64,000 nt of DNA from Blastococcus sp. PRF04-17 (GCF_023016265.1 NZ_CP095412.1:1860001-1924000); one strand, 5' to 3'; positions 19,239 through 28,974 are shown, numbered from the stretch's first letter. The notes: a model not told the origin generated them from the sequence alone. Made by a program: numbers and translations.

Positions 19239-20783
19239 TCAGATGGGGACGCCGCGCTCCCGGAGGTACGGGATGGGGTCGACCTTCTGCCCGTCGATGC
19301 CGCCGATGTGCACCTCGAAGTGCAGGTGCGGCCCGGTGGACTGGCCGCGGTTGCCCAGCAGCGCGATCGTCTCGCCGGCCTTCACGACCTGACCGGGCTC
19401 GACGAGGATCTGGTCCATGTGGCCGTAGACCGTGACGTCCCCGTTGGCGTGCTGGATGTACACGGCCAGGCCGAAGCCGCTGGCGGGGCCGGCCTCGAGC
19501 ACCACGCCGTCCATGGCCGCGTACTCGGGGGTGTGCATGGGCGCGGCCAGGTCGATGCCGCCGTGGAGCGTGCCCCACCGCGGACCGAACCCGCTCGTGA
19601 GCCGCGCGCCCTGCACCGGCAGGACGGCCTTGGGGCGGGCGGCCTCGGCGGCGGCCGCGGCGGCGGCCTTGTCGGCCTCGGCCTGGACGTGGGCGGCTGC
19701 GGCCTGCTCGGCGTCACGGACGTCGCGGCTGGCGGCGAGCACGCTCAGCCGGCGAGTGGCGTCGAGGGCGGTGATCTGCTCGCTCGGAGCTGCCTCGATG
19801 CCCAGCTCCTGGGCGACGCTGACCGAGTGGCTGACCGTGGACGTGGCCTGGGCGGCGGGGTCACCCGAGGCGAAGCCGCTGACGCTCAACGCGCCGACGA
19901 GCGCGGCGGCGAGGTAGAGCGAGGGACGCTTGCGGATCTGCGGCGGACGGCGGAGGAACCTCGCCCGGCGGCCCTCGGCGACCGTCGCGACGACCTCGGT
20001 CGCCTGTTCCACCTCGATGACCGGCGCGGGCGCCGGGACGACCGCGGCCTCGGCAGGACGAGCCTCGGCGGAACGCTTGTAGGGCGTCGGCCGGACGGCG
20101 GTCGTCGTGGACTCCGGCGACGTCGTCGTCTTGGCCGTCGCCGTCTTGGCCGTCGCCGTCTTGGCCGTCGTCGTCTTGGCCGTCGTCGTCTTGGCCGTCG
20201 CGGTCTTGGCCGTCGCGGTCCTCGCTGCGGTCGGCTTCGTCGTCGTCTTGGCCGTCGCGGTCTTGGCCGTCGCGGTCTTGGCCGTCGCGGTCTTGGCCGT
20301 CGCGGTCTTGGCCGTTGCGGTCCTCGCTGCGGTCGGCTTCGTCGTCGCGGGCTCGGTCGGTCCGGTGGGACGGGCGGTCGCGGCGCGGGCCGCCACCTTC
20401 GCGGCGGCGGCCTTGGCGGCACCCCCCGCCTTGGCGCTGACGGCCTTCGCCGTCGCGGCGCCCGCCGTGGCGGCCCTCGCCGAGGCAGCCTTCGTGGTCG
20501 CCGTGCCGGCGGCCTTCGCGCGAGCGGCCAGCGTGCCGGCTGCGGCAGCGGCCTTGACGCCGGCGACCCGCCGGCTACGAGCGGCGGGTACGGGCCCGCC
20601 GGTGGTCGTGGACGCGGGACCCTCGCTCTGCGCCTTCCCCCGGCGCGGCGTCGGGACCTCGTTCGGGACCTTCTTCTCGGCCGGCTTCCGCGAGCTGCCA
20701 CGGGCGCTGGTGAGGGCCGAACCGGTTCCCTTGACGGGCTCGCGTCCCTCGGCGAGAAGGTGGTCCTGGTGGAGCGAACTCAT
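19239..20783 (-). CDS. M23 (LytM-type) peptidase with long Lys/Ala/Thr repeat tail and one membrane anchor
   Basis: A 514-residue protein. Residues 1-285 are basic and low-complexity, with a histone-H1-like region at 80-220 that includes 5-residue [10 protein letters not shown] repeats. A single hydrophobic segment at about 288-305 follows [11 protein letters not shown], so the basic part should be cytoplasmic. A helical Ala-rich stretch (about 355-383) leads to the M23 domain at 387-503 with zinc ligands H407 and D411 (HGGID) and H488 (GPHLHF). Active M23 enzymes cut peptidoglycan cross-links. The ATG at 20783 has GGAAG upstream; the leader is about 160 bases. Confidence 0.9.
   Translation of the reverse strand: MSSLHQDHLLAEGREPVKGTGSALTSARGSSRKPAEKKVPNEVPTPRRGKAQSEGPASTTTGGPVPAARSRRVAGVKAAAAAGTLAARAKAAGTATTKAASARAATAGAATAKAVSAKAGGAAKAAAAKVAARAATARPTGPTEPATTKPTAARTATAKTATAKTATAKTATAKTATAKTTTKPTAARTATAKTATAKTTTAKTTTAKTATAKTATAKTTTSPESTTTAVRPTPYKRSAEARPAEAAVVPAPAPVIEVEQATEVVATVAEGRRARFLRRPPQIRKRPSLYLAAALVGALSVSGFASGDPAAQATSTVSHSVSVAQELGIEAAPSEQITALDATRRLSVLAASRDVRDAEQAAAAHVQAEADKAAAAAAAEAARPKAVLPVQGARLTSGFGPRWGTLHGGIDLAAPMHTPEYAAMDGVVLEAGPASGFGLAVYIQHANGDVTVYGHMDQILVEPGQVVKAGETIALLGNRGQSTGPHLHFEVHIGGIDGQKVDPIPYLRERGVPI
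20124..20321 (-). repeat. 15-bp tandem repeat coding for [10 protein letters not shown] units
   Basis: About a dozen copies of a 15-base unit (GTCTTGGCCGTCGCG on the plus strand, with GTC/GCG/GCC variants) inside the M23 gene. The array is broken by two copies of a KPTAAR block, showing duplication of a larger unit of about 90 bases. Such arrays are expected to vary in length between strains. Confidence 0.9.
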
Positions 20784-20941
20784 GCACCTGACTTCCGTTG
20801 GCGGACAAGACACAGCGGCCCCCGGGGAGAGGAGCGGGGCCCATGTAAACATGTCGTGACCGTTTCGTGATGTGAGATCCAGGGAATAGCGGCCCTCTTC
20901 TGTGGGCTGGTTCACAAACCTTCAACCATGTATTTCTGCTC

Positions 20942-20970
20942 TCCGTAGAACGTCCATCACGCTGCGTCAA
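20942..20970 (-). promoter_or_regulatory. Candidate sigma70-type promoter of the M23 gene
   Basis: On the minus strand TTGACG (-35) and TACGGA (-10) are spaced by 17 bases, about 160 bases before the ATG. The -10 match is weak. The remaining leader shows no recognisable riboswitch; the c-di-AMP element common upstream of such peptidases was looked for and not seen. Confidence 0.35.
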
Positions 20971-21072
20971 GGGCGCGCCGCATCTCGTTGAAAGTGGCGC
21001 GATTCAGGTCACGACAGGGCAGAAGCCCTTGTGCAGGGGCCGAATCCCGGTCCGATAGAGGGAGTTCTCCGA

Positions 21073-22253
21073 ATGCGCGCAGTGACCTGGCACGGGCGAG
21101 CGGACGTCCGCGTCGACACCGTTCCCGACCCCGTCATCCACGAGCCGACCGACGTCATCATCGAAGTGACCTCGAGCGGGATCTGCGGGTCGGACCTGCA
21201 CCTGATCGAGGTGATGGCGCCGTTCATGAGCGTCGGCGACGTCATGGGCCACGAGCCGATGGGCATCGTCCGCGAGGTCGGATCCGAGGTCACGAACGTG
21301 CGGCCGGGTGACCGCGTCGTCATCCCGTTCAACATCTCCTGCGGCACCTGCTGGATGTGCTCCCAGGGTCTGCAGTCGCAGTGCGAGACCACGCAGAACC
21401 GCGACCAGGGCTTCGGCGCGTCCCTGTTCGGCTACACCAAGCTCTACGGCCAGGTGCCCGGCGGCCAGGCCGAGTACCTGCGGGTGCCCTTCGGCAACAC
21501 GCTGCCGATCAAGGTGCCGGAGGGACTGCCCGACGACCGCTTCGTCTACCTCTCCGACGTGCTGCCCACGGCCTGGCAGGCGGTGCAGTACGCCGGGGTC
21601 CCGCAGGCGAAGAGCGTCCTCGTCCTCGGGCTCGGCCCCATCGGCGACATGTGCACGAGGCTGGCCCAGCACCTCGGCGCGACCCAGGTGCTCGCCGCCG
21701 ACGTCGTCCCCGAGCGGAACGCACGGGCACGGGCGCGGGGGTCGAGGTCATCGACTCCACCAAGCAGGCAGACGTCGTCCGCGCCGTCCGTGACGCCACC
21801 GACGGGCGCGGGCCGGACGCCGTGATCGACGCCGTCGGCATGGAGGCGCACGGCTCGCCCCTCGCCAGCTTCGCCCAGAAGGCGACGGCGGTCGTCCCCG
21901 ACGCGATCATGGAGAAGGTCATGCAGGTAGCCGGCGTCGACCGTCTGGCGGCCCTGAACACCGCCATCGAGGCGGTCCGCCGCGGCGGCACCATCTCGCT
22001 CTCGGGCGTCTACGGCGGCGCGACCGACCCGCTCCCCCTCATGCGCATGTTCGACAAGCAGATCCAGCTGCGCATGGGTCAGGCCAACGTGTGGCGCTGG
22101 GTGCCCGACATCCTGCCGCTGCTGACCGAGGGCGACCCGTTCGGCGTCGACGACTTCGCGACCCACCACGTGCCGCTCGAGGAGGCCCCGCAGGCCTACA
22201 TGAACTTCCGGGAGAAGAAGGAAGGCACGGTCAAGGTCCTGCTCACGCCCTGA
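21073..22253 (+). pseudogene. Zinc-dependent alcohol dehydrogenase (formaldehyde dehydrogenase-like), one-base frameshift
   Basis: A medium-chain, zinc-dependent dehydrogenase. Catalytic-zinc residues (SGICGSDLH, GHEPMGIV), the structural-zinc cysteine group (CGTCWMCSQGLQSQC) and the NAD-binding VLVLGLGPIGDM are in the first frame. After PERNARARARG the protein continues in another frame (GVEVIDSTKQADVV, then GTISLSGVYGG). Restoring one G in the G-run at 21737-21741 gives an intact protein of about 393 residues, the size of the glutathione-independent formaldehyde dehydrogenase-like group. The 3' end overlaps the convergent oxidase gene by 11 bases. Sequencing error is a strong alternative to a real mutation. 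Confidence 0.85.
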
Positions 22254-23583
22254 CCGCCGGCACCCCCAGGACCCGGTCCAGGTACGCGTTCGACAGCGTG
22301 CCGGCCGGGTCCAGGCGGTCGCGGAGCGCGACGAACTCGGCGAACCGCGGATAGCGCCCCGCCAGCGTGGCCGCGTCCAGCCCGTGCAGCTTGCCCCAGT
22401 GCGGGCGCCCACCCACCGAACCGGCGATCGACTCCAGGGCGTCGAACCACGGGCCGGGTGCGGTGCCCGCAGGAACGTGCGCCGCCACGTAGGCCGTGTC
22501 CCGACCCGACGCGGTCGAGAGCGGGATGTCGTCGGCAGCGGCCAGCCGCACCTCGACCGGGAAGGCCGCTCGCCAGTCACTGGCCTCGTGCACCCGGCGC
22601 AGTTCGGCCAGCACCGCGGGGGCGTCGGCACGGGGCACCGCGTACTCCATCTCCTGGAACCGGACACGGCGCCGGCTGACGAACACGCGGTGCGCATGGT
22701 CGGTCCACGACCGTGCGCCCAGCGCCTTGGCCGACATCCGCGCGAGCGGCGGCACGAGCGCCGGCACCCGGCGGCCCGCCGCCACGACGCCCGCGAAGGC
22801 CGCGTTGGCGAGGATCTCGTCGTCCCAGACCGCCCGCCACCGGGGCAGCGGCGCCAGCCCCTCCTCCAGCGACACCCGGGTGTTGCACTTCAGCAGCGTC
22901 GCGTCGGTGTGGGGGAACCAGTAGAACTCGACGTGGTCGGTCGAGGTCATCAGCTCGTCGAACCCCTCGATCGCGGCGGTCAGCGTGCCGGGGCCCTCCA
23001 CCGCGCGCAGCGCGAACGCGGGCACCGCCTGCAGGGTGACCGCGGTGACCACGCCCAGCGCGCCGAGCCCGACCCGGGCGGCGCTGAAGACGTCCGGGTT
23101 CCGGTCCGGGTCGCAGGCGAGCACCTCGCCCGACGGCGTCACCAGCTGCAACGCCCGAACCTGCGTCGCCAGGCCGCCGAACCGGGCACCGGTGCCGTGG
23201 GTGCCGGTGGACAGCGCTCCGGCGACGGTCTGCCGGTCGATGTCGCCGAGGTTGATCAGGGACCACCCCTGCCGGACGAGCTCGGCGTTCAGCCGGTGCA
23301 GCGGGGTTCCCGCACCGACGGTCACCCGGCCCTCGCCGTCCACCTCGCCGACCCCGACCAGGCCGTCGCACACCAGCTGGACGTCCTCGGGCACCGCAAC
23401 CGCGCTGAAGGAGTGACCGCTCCCGACCGGCCGGACCCGCCGCTCCGCACCCGTGGCCGCGGCGAGGACGGCGGCGACCTCACCGGCCGAGCGCGGGTGG
23501 ACGACGTCGGCCTCCGCCCGCTGGTTGCCGGCCCAGTTGCGCCAGCGCCTGCGGCTCGCCGACGGAGCCGGAGCGTGCGTCAC
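22243..23583 (-). CDS. FAD-linked sugar-1,4-lactone oxidase (D-arabinono/L-gulono-lactone oxidase family)
   Basis: A 446-residue flavoenzyme of the VAO family. The FAD domain is recognised from RPVGSGHSFSAVAV, the loop INLGDIDRQTVAGALSTGTHGTG, and GALGVVTAVTLQ; the C-terminal ALO domain has GRPHWGKLHGL, a motif specific for aldonolactone oxidases. It oxidises aldonolactones with oxygen, forming hydrogen peroxide; the exact sugar is not known. The start GTG at 23583 follows GGGAGG. It is divergent from the aldolase-like gene at 23688. Confidence 0.9.
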   Translation of the reverse strand: MTHAPAPSASRRRWRNWAGNQRAEADVVHPRSAGEVAAVLAAATGAERRVRPVGSGHSFSAVAVPEDVQLVCDGLVGVGEVDGEGRVTVGAGTPLHRLNAELVRQGWSLINLGDIDRQTVAGALSTGTHGTGARFGGLATQVRALQLVTPSGEVLACDPDRNPDVFSAARVGLGALGVVTAVTLQAVPAFALRAVEGPGTLTAAIEGFDELMTSTDHVEFYWFPHTDATLLKCNTRVSLEEGLAPLPRWRAVWDDEILANAAFAGVVAAGRRVPALVPPLARMSAKALGARSWTDHAHRVFVSRRRVRFQEMEYAVPRADAPAVLAELRRVHEASDWRAAFPVEVRLAAADDIPLSTASGRDTAYVAAHVPAGTAPGPWFDALESIAGSVGGRPHWGKLHGLDAATLAGRYPRFAEFVALRDRLDPAGTLSNAYLDRVLGVPAVRA

Positions 23584-23687
23584 CCATGCCTCCCTCGTCG
23601 GTGGTGGAACTCTGCAGGGCGGCGACTGCGCAGGTCAACGGTCCGCTCGCTTGACCGCACCCCTCCCGCCCGGCACGCTCCGCAGCG

Positions 23688-24904
23688 ATGAGCGCGTCCC
23701 ATCCCGACTCGCAGCGGGCCCGCCTCGACGCCGCGACCGCGCACCTCGACCCCCGCTGGCGGTCCTCGACCTCGACGCACTCGACGCCAACGCCGACGAC
23801 CTCGTCCGCCGCGCCGGCGGCAAGCCCCTGCGGGTGGCCAGCAAGTCGGTGCGGAACCGGGCGGTGCTGCGGCGGGTCCTCGGCCGGCCCGGCTTCGCCG
23901 GCGTGCTCGCCTACTCGCTGGCCGAGGCGCTGTGGCTCAGCGGCGGCGCGGACCCGGTCGCCACCGACGTCGTCCTGGGCTATCCGACGGTCGACCGGTC
24001 GGCGCTGCGCCGGCTGGCCGGGGACGCGGCGGCCGCGTCCAGGGTGACGCTGATGGTCGACTCGGTCGACCAGCTGGACCTCGTCGACGCCGTCGTCCCA
24101 CCGTCGGCGCGGCCCGCGCTGCGGGTGGCCCTCGACGTCGATGCGTCCCTGCGCGCGGCCGGCGGACGCGTGCACCTCGGGGTGCGCCGTTCGCCGGTGC
24201 ACTCGGTGGACGACGCGACCGCGCTGGCGCGCGCCGTGGCCGGGCGGCGCGGCTTCGCCCTCGTCGGTCTGATGGCCTACGAGGCGCAGATCGCCGGCGT
24301 GCAGGACCAGCCACCGGGCCGTCGGCTGCGGGGGGCCGCGGTCCGGCGCATGCAGGCGGTCTCGGGCCGGGAGCTCGCCGGCCGCCGCCAAGCCATCGTG
24401 TCGGCCGTGTCGTCGGTGGCCCCGCTGGAGTTCGTCAACGGAGGCGGAACGGGCAGCGTGGAGCGCACCGCCGCCGAGGACGCGGTGACCGAGATCGCGG
24501 CCGGCTCGGGCCTCTACGGACCGGCGCTGTTCGACGGGTACCGCGCGTTCACGCCCCGCCCGGCCACGTTCTTCGCCGTCCCCGTGACCCGGCTGCCCGC
24601 CCGGGGCACCGTCACCGTCGCCGGGGGCGGCTGGATCGCCTCGGGAGCGCCCGGCCCCGACCGGCTGCCGGTGGCCACGTACCCGACGGGGTTGCGGTGG
24701 CTCCCGGCCGAGGGCGCCGGCGAGGTCCAGACACCCCTGCGCGGTCCCGGGGCGGCCGGCCTGCGGATCGGGGACCGCGTCTGGTTCCGCCACGCCAAGG
24801 CCGGTGAGATCTGCGAGCACGTCGACGTCCTGCACGGCATCGCCGGCGAAGCCGTGGCCGAGGTGCTGCCCACCTACCGCGGCGAGGGCCGCGCCTTCGG
24901 CTAG
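23688..24904 (+). pseudogene. D-threonine aldolase/alanine racemase-fold amino acid deaminase, one-base frameshift
   Basis: A PLP enzyme with an alanine-racemase-like barrel. The first 22 residues (MSASHPDSQRARLDAATAHL and on) are in one frame; from PLAVLDLDALDANADDLV onwards the rest is in another. One added C in the C-run at 23750-23754 joins them into a protein of about 405 residues. The PLP lysine is in GKPLRVASKSVR; FVNGGGTGS binds phosphate; a metal-binding end HAKAGEICEHVD is as in D-threonine aldolases. The stop TAG shares the four bases CTAG with the stop of the convergent ABC-F gene. Confidence 0.85.
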
Positions 24905-26520
24905 CGCGCGCGGGCCACCCGGGTCTCGTCGAACACCGGCTCGGCCGACTCGTAGACCCGGCCATCGGCCCCGAACACCAGGAACCGGTCGAAGGAGCGG
25001 GCGAACCAGCGGTCGTGGGTCACCGCCAGCACGGTGCCGTCGAACGCCGCCAGCGCCTCCTCCAGTGCCTCGGCCGACAGCACGTCGAGGTTGTCGGTCG
25101 GCTCGTCGAGCAGGAGCAGCGTCGCGCCGGACAGCTCGAGCAGCAGGATCTGGAACCGTGCCTGCTGCCCACCCGACAGCGTCCGGAAGGGCTGATCGGC
25201 CTGGTCGGTCAGCCCGTACCGGCGCAGCGCCGCCATGGCCCGTCCGCGGTCCACCCCCGGCCGGCCGGGCTCGCCGTGCCACAGCAGGTCGACCGGCGTG
25301 CGGTCCTGCCACTCGGGATGGGCGTGGGTCTGCGCGAAGAACCCGGGGACGACGCGGGCGCCGAGCCGCCAGTCGCCGGCGTGCGCCACCTGCTCCCCCG
25401 CCAGCAACCGCAGGAAGTGCGACTTGCCCGCGCCGTTCGCGCCGAGCACGCCGACGCGATCGCCGTACCAGACCTCGAGGTCGAACGGCTGCATCAGCCC
25501 CGAGAGCTCCAGTTGCTCGGCCGTCACCGCGCGCACACCGGTGCGCCCGCCGCGCAGCCGCATCGCCACCTTCTGCTCGGGCGGGCGGTCGGGCGGTGGG
25601 CCCTCGGCCTCGAACTTCGTCAGCCGGGTCTGCATGGCGCGGTAGCGGGAGGCCATGTCCGCTGAGTTCGCCGCCTGCTGCTGCAGTGTGCGGACCAGCT
25701 CGACCAGCCGCTCGTGCTCCTCGTCCCAGCGCCGGCGCAGCTCGGCCATCCGGTCGTGCCGGGCGGTGCGCGCCTCGGCGTACGTCGCGAACCCGCCGCC
25801 GTGCACCCACGCCGTCCCGCCCTCGACGGTGACCACGCGGTCGGCGACGCGGGCCAGCAGCTCCCGGTCGTGGCTGACGAACAGCACCGTCTTGCGGGTC
25901 TCCAGCAGCCGCTGCTCGAGCCAGCGCTTGCCGGGCACGTCGAGGTAGTTGTCCGGCTCGTCGAGGAGCAGCACCTGGTCGGGCCCGCGGAGCAGCGCCT
26001 CCAGCGCCAGCCGCTTCTGCTCCCCTCCGCTGAGGGTCGACAGCTCCCGGTACTTGCACCGGTCGTAGGGCACGCCCAGCGCGGCGACGGTGACCGTGTC
26101 CCACGTGACCTCGGCCTCGTACCCGCCCACGTCGCCCCACCGCGCGAGCGCGTGCGCGTAGGCCATCTGCCCCCGCTCGTCGTCGATCTCCATGAGGGCG
26201 AGCTCGGCGGCGTCGACCGCCTCCCACGCCTCGCGGACGGCGGGCGGTGACAGATCGACGAGGAACCGCTGCACCGTCGTGTCGTCGCGCACGGCCCCGA
26301 CGAACTGCCGCATGACGCCGAGCCCGCCGGTGCGGGCGACCGTGCCGGCCTCGGGGACGAGGTCGCCCGCGATGATCCGCAGGAGCGTCGTCTTGCCCGC
26401 GCCGTTCTCGCCGACGACCGCCGCCCGGAAGCCGTCACCGACGCGGAAGGACACGTCGGCGAGCAGCACCCGGCCGTCCGGGAGCGTGTGCCGGACAGCG
26501 CTGACGTCGACGTACCCCAC
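24901..26520 (-). CDS. ABC-F family ATPase (ribosome-acting)
   Basis: A 539-residue protein with two ATPase domains and no membrane helix, the ABC-F plan. First domain: Walker A GENGAGKTT, signature LSGGEQKR, Walker B LLLDEPDNYLDV. A charged linker helix (about residues 240-310, HDRMAELRRRWDEEHERLV) follows, then a second domain with GANGAGKS, LSGGQQAR and LLLDEPTDNLDV. ABC-F proteins act on the ribosome, either relieving stalling or giving antibiotic resistance; which applies here cannot be decided. The DEPDNYLD variant of the first Walker B is typical of one actinobacterial subgroup. Confidence 0.92.
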   Translation of the reverse strand: MGYVDVSAVRHTLPDGRVLLADVSFRVGDGFRAAVVGENGAGKTTLLRIIAGDLVPEAGTVARTGGLGVMRQFVGAVRDDTTVQRFLVDLSPPAVREAWEAVDAAELALMEIDDERGQMAYAHALARWGDVGGYEAEVTWDTVTVAALGVPYDRCKYRELSTLSGGEQKRLALEALLRGPDQVLLLDEPDNYLDVPGKRWLEQRLLETRKTVLFVSHDRELLARVADRVVTVEGGTAWVHGGGFATYAEARTARHDRMAELRRRWDEEHERLVELVRTLQQQAANSADMASRYRAMQTRLTKFEAEGPPPDRPPEQKVAMRLRGGRTGVRAVTAEQLELSGLMQPFDLEVWYGDRVGVLGANGAGKSHFLRLLAGEQVAHAGDWRLGARVVPGFFAQTHAHPEWQDRTPVDLLWHGEPGRPGVDRGRAMAALRRYGLTDQADQPFRTLSGGQQARFQILLLELSGATLLLLDEPTDNLDVLSAEALEEALAAFDGTVLAVTHDRWFARSFDRFLVFGADGRVYESAEPVFDETRVARAR

Positions 26521-26574
26521 CGGGACATCCTCCCGGTCGCGGCAATCCGATTTCGGCGGCTCTCCGGGTCCGGA

Positions 26575-26784
26575 TCAGTCCAGCGCCACCCGCAGGCGCT
26601 GCCGGGCGAGGCGTTCGACGAGTTCGGGCAGTGCGTCGGCCGGGGAGCCGCGCAGCTCCTCCCGGCAGGTGCGGACCGTGAGCAGGATCGAGCGATGCCC
26701 CAGCTCCGGGAACTCCTGGGAGAGCCGGGCGTAGGCCGAGCGGACGGAGGGATCGGAGACGGTCAGCGGCACTGCCAACGTCAT
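26575..26784 (-). CDS. Three-helix-bundle dimerization-domain small protein
   Basis: A 69-residue soluble protein. The pattern SVRSAYARLSQEFPEL, then VRTCREELRG and LPELVERLARQRL matches the short actinobacterial three-helix bundle domain found alone or next to regulators; function unknown. The ATG follows a purine-poor leader. It is on the same strand as the ABC-F gene, 54 bases upstream of it, and may share its transcript. The 190 bases before it hold no gene I can support. Confidence 0.6.
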   Translation of the reverse strand: MTLAVPLTVSDPSVRSAYARLSQEFPELGHRSILLTVRTCREELRGSPADALPELVERLARQRLRVALD

Positions 26785-26975
26785 GGACGGTCCTCAGGGC
26801 GATGGCCGCGCGAGCGGCGGTGGTGGGACACCCCGTCACGGCCGCCTCAGTGGCCACCGTGGTTGCTGCTGTGCCGGGACACCGTCACGTGCGGCGCGCG
26901 CCGTTTCCAGGGACCAAGGTCCCACCCACAGTTCAGGCGTGGCGTGTCGTGACCGCGCCACGCCGGAGGCCGGGC

Positions 26976-27404
26976 TCAGCCCGCGGAGTAGTAACCGTTG
27001 TCGCCGGCCGCCGTGGCGGCGACCGCGTCCCGTACGACGGCGCTCAACTCGTCGGCGTCCACCACGTCGAGGGACGGGAAGCGGATGCAGCTCTTGCCGC
27101 AGGACACCTTGCCGAGGCGCTGGGCCCGCTGCTCGGCGAGGTAGCTCCCGTCGACGACGGCGCAGACGTAGAGGGAGAGGTGCCGCTTCTGCGCGGCGAG
27201 CGCGATGAGCGGCCACATCGTCGCCTGCCTGGCCGACTTCGGCTTGTAGGGCATGAGCCCGTACCCGAGCATCGCCGTCGAGCCCATGGGGACCAGCTGC
27301 CGGTCGATGCCCGGGGCGGCCGCCATGACCAGCTCGTCGACGCGGCACAGCTCCTCCGAGCGGGGCCCCGCCCGGTCGAACCAGTTCTCGATCTCGTCGG
27401 ACAT
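26976..27404 (-). CDS. DUF1801 domain protein
   Basis: A 142-residue soluble protein of the DUF1801 (YdhG-like) fold. The N-terminal IENWFDRAGPRSEELCRVDELV is atypical, but the body MGSTAMLGYGLMPYK, HLSLYVCAV and VSCGKSCIRFPSLDVVDADELSAVV matches the family well. Members are sometimes annotated as iron chaperones on weak grounds; I give no function. It ends in a GDNGYYSAG tail, and the next gene upstream on the same strand is a 40-residue membrane peptide gene 11 bases away. Confidence 0.82.
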   Translation of the reverse strand: MSDEIENWFDRAGPRSEELCRVDELVMAAAPGIDRQLVPMGSTAMLGYGLMPYKPKSARQATMWPLIALAAQKRHLSLYVCAVVDGSYLAEQRAQRLGKVSCGKSCIRFPSLDVVDADELSAVVRDAVAATAAGDNGYYSAG

Positions 27405-27415
27405 GCGCGGGGAAG

Positions 27416-27538
27416 TCAGCTGAGCATGATCGAGATGAGCGTCGCCGCCGCAGCGGCCAGCATCCCGAACACGATCACCATCGCCAGCATGCGCCGGCGC
27501 CGCTCCGCGCGGGACCGGTTCCCGCCCATCCTCGTCAT
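27416..27538 (-). CDS. 40-residue single-span membrane peptide
   Basis: A short frame with a basic N-terminus (MTRMGGNRSRAERRRRM) and one hydrophobic helix to the end (LAMVIVFGMLAAAAATLISI). The topology would be N-in with a positively charged cytoplasmic tail. Its ATG overlaps the stop of the upstream methyltransferase as ATGA, and the gene is followed 11 bases on by the DUF1801 gene, so it is likely a real middle member of an operon. GGAGG lies 12 bases upstream, rather far. Confidence 0.55.
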   Translation of the reverse strand: MTRMGGNRSRAERRRRMLAMVIVFGMLAAAAATLISIMLS

Positions 27539-28146
27539 GGCGGCACGTTACCTCCGGCGCCCTCGTCCAGGGCCCTCCGTCGTCCCCACAGGAGGGTGTC
27601 CAGCGCGGTCCCCGCCGGGGTCTCCCGGCGCACCTGCTCCAGGCGGTCGACGTCGAGCAGCTCCGCGACGGGTGCCAGCCGGTCGACCGAGTGCAGGATC
27701 GCCGGCTCCTGCGGGCCGCCGACGCCGTCGGCGATGTTGGCCAGGTCGTGCCCCAGCACCAGCAGCCGGCCGCCCGGCCGGAGCCACGAGACCGCCCGGG
27801 TGAGCACGGCGGCGCCGTCCTCGACCGGCAGGTGCAGGTAGGCGACGAGGACCAGGTCCAGACTCGCGGGTGTCGTCGTCCAGGTCAGGACGTCGGCGGT
27901 CACCCACGTGACGGCGCCGGCGCCGGGTTGCCGTCGGCCGCGGTCCAGCCCCACCGCGGAGAAGTCGACCGCGGTGACCCGCCAGCCCCGGCCGGCCAGC
28001 CACAAGGCGTGCCGCCCCTCCCCTGCCGCGAGGTCGACGGCGTCGCCCGGTGGTACTTCCTCGAGCAGCTCGGCCACCAACGCGTTCGGCGCCGACGACC
28101 ACTGCTGCGCCTCGGCGTAGCGCTCGTCCCAGTCCGCTGCCCGCAC
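27535..28146 (-). CDS. Class I SAM-dependent methyltransferase (TehB/UbiE-like)
   Basis: A protein of about 203 residues. It starts VRAADWDERYAEAQQW and has the SAM-binding motif VDLAAGEGRHALWLA, an acidic strand end VTAVDFSAVGLDRG, the TADVLTW adenine-binding strand and the post-motif LRPGGRLLVLGHD. This is the layout of small tellurite-resistance/UbiE-like methyltransferases; the substrate is unknown. No clear ribosome-binding site precedes the GTG at 28146. It is the first gene of a three-gene unit and is divergent from the membrane gene at 28213. Confidence 0.85.
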   Translation of the reverse strand: MRAADWDERYAEAQQWSSAPNALVAELLEEVPPGDAVDLAAGEGRHALWLAGRGWRVTAVDFSAVGLDRGRRQPGAGAVTWVTADVLTWTTTPASLDLVLVAYLHLPVEDGAAVLTRAVSWLRPGGRLLVLGHDLANIADGVGGPQEPAILHSVDRLAPVAELLDVDRLEQVRRETPAGTALDTLLWGRRRALDEGAGGNVPP

Positions 28147-28212
28147 GGGACGAGCATGCCGAGCCCGGTCCGGAGTGGCCAGTGACCTCGGGCAACGGTC
28201 AGGGTGGTCGGC

Positions 28213-28974
28213 ATGGCCGCCGTCATCTCCCTGGTCGTCGTCGTCACCCTGGGCCTGCTCATCACCCGCATCGCCACGGTGGCGCTGACGATGACCGGGA
28301 TGACGCTGCAGCACGCCCGGTTCCAGGCGCGGTCGGCGTTCACCGGGACGGGTTTCACGACGTCGGCGGCGGAGGCGGTGGTGGGACACCCCGCGCGGCG
28401 CCGCATCGTCATGGTCCTGATGCTGGTCAGCGGTGCCGGGGCGGTCTCGGTGCTGGGAACCCTGATCCTGAGCTTCGCCGGGGTCGACTCCACCGGCGGC
28501 GGCCTCCAGCGAGCGGCCGTCATCGTGGTCTCCTTGGGCACCCTGCTGTGGCTGGCGCGCAACCGCGTGGTCGACCGGGGCCCTCCGGCGGGTCATCGAA
28601 CGGATGCTGCGCCGGTTCACCGACCTGGACGTCCGCGACTACGCCGCCCTGCTCCACCTGCGGGGCCGGTGGCGGGTGGTCCAGCTGCCGGTCGCGGACG
28701 ACGACTGGATCGCCTCCCAGCCGCTGGGCGGCTGCGGCTGCCGGAGGAGGGCGTCGCGGTGCTCGGGGTGGAGCGGGACGACGACACCTGGATCGGCGCC
28801 CCGAGCGAGGACCTGCACCTGCGCCCTGGCGACATCGTCGTGCTGTACGGGCGCGAGGCCATGCTCGAGGACATCGCGGCGCGGCTCCACGGCGAGGAGG
28901 GGGAGGCGGCCAGCGAACGGGCCAGGGCCTGGCACGCCGCCACCCCGCCGTCCGAGCGGCTGCCGCGGCCCTGA
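28213..28974 (+). pseudogene. Membrane protein with C-terminal TrkA-C domain, two compensating one-base frameshifts
   Basis: The N-terminal part has three hydrophobic segments (about residues 1-20, 58-84 and 92-112). It resembles small potassium-channel-linked proteins, with FTGTGFTTSAAEAVVGHP and then VVLYGREAMLEDIAARL in a TrkA-C (RCK C-terminal) domain. Between 28581 and about 28730 the expected sequence (LRRVIERMLRRF, VRDYAALLHLRG, VADDDWIASQPL) reads in the +1 frame. It needs one G removed in the run at 28577-28580 and one base added near 28726-28737. The reading frame stays open as deposited, so a caller would report an intact but partly nonsense protein. Confidence 0.75.

Noticed and set aside
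20840-20856. CATGT-AA-ACATG inverted repeat as an operator of the M23 gene
   Set aside because: Only five base pairs per arm; too short to support without other evidence.
20784-21000. Possible c-di-AMP (ydaO-type) riboswitch in the M23 gene leader
   Set aside because: Such elements are common before cell-wall hydrolase genes, but the conserved blocks are not visible here; only a weak promoter and small inverted repeats were seen.
23651-23679. TTGACC with a CACGCT box 17 bases on as promoter of the aldolase-like gene
   Set aside because: The -10 box is too poor to call.
23480-26227. Long minus-strand open frame of over 900 codons across the ABC-F and aldolase-like genes
   Set aside because: Arg/Gly/Ala-rich antisense frame, typical of high-G+C shadows; both strands already carry recognisable genes.
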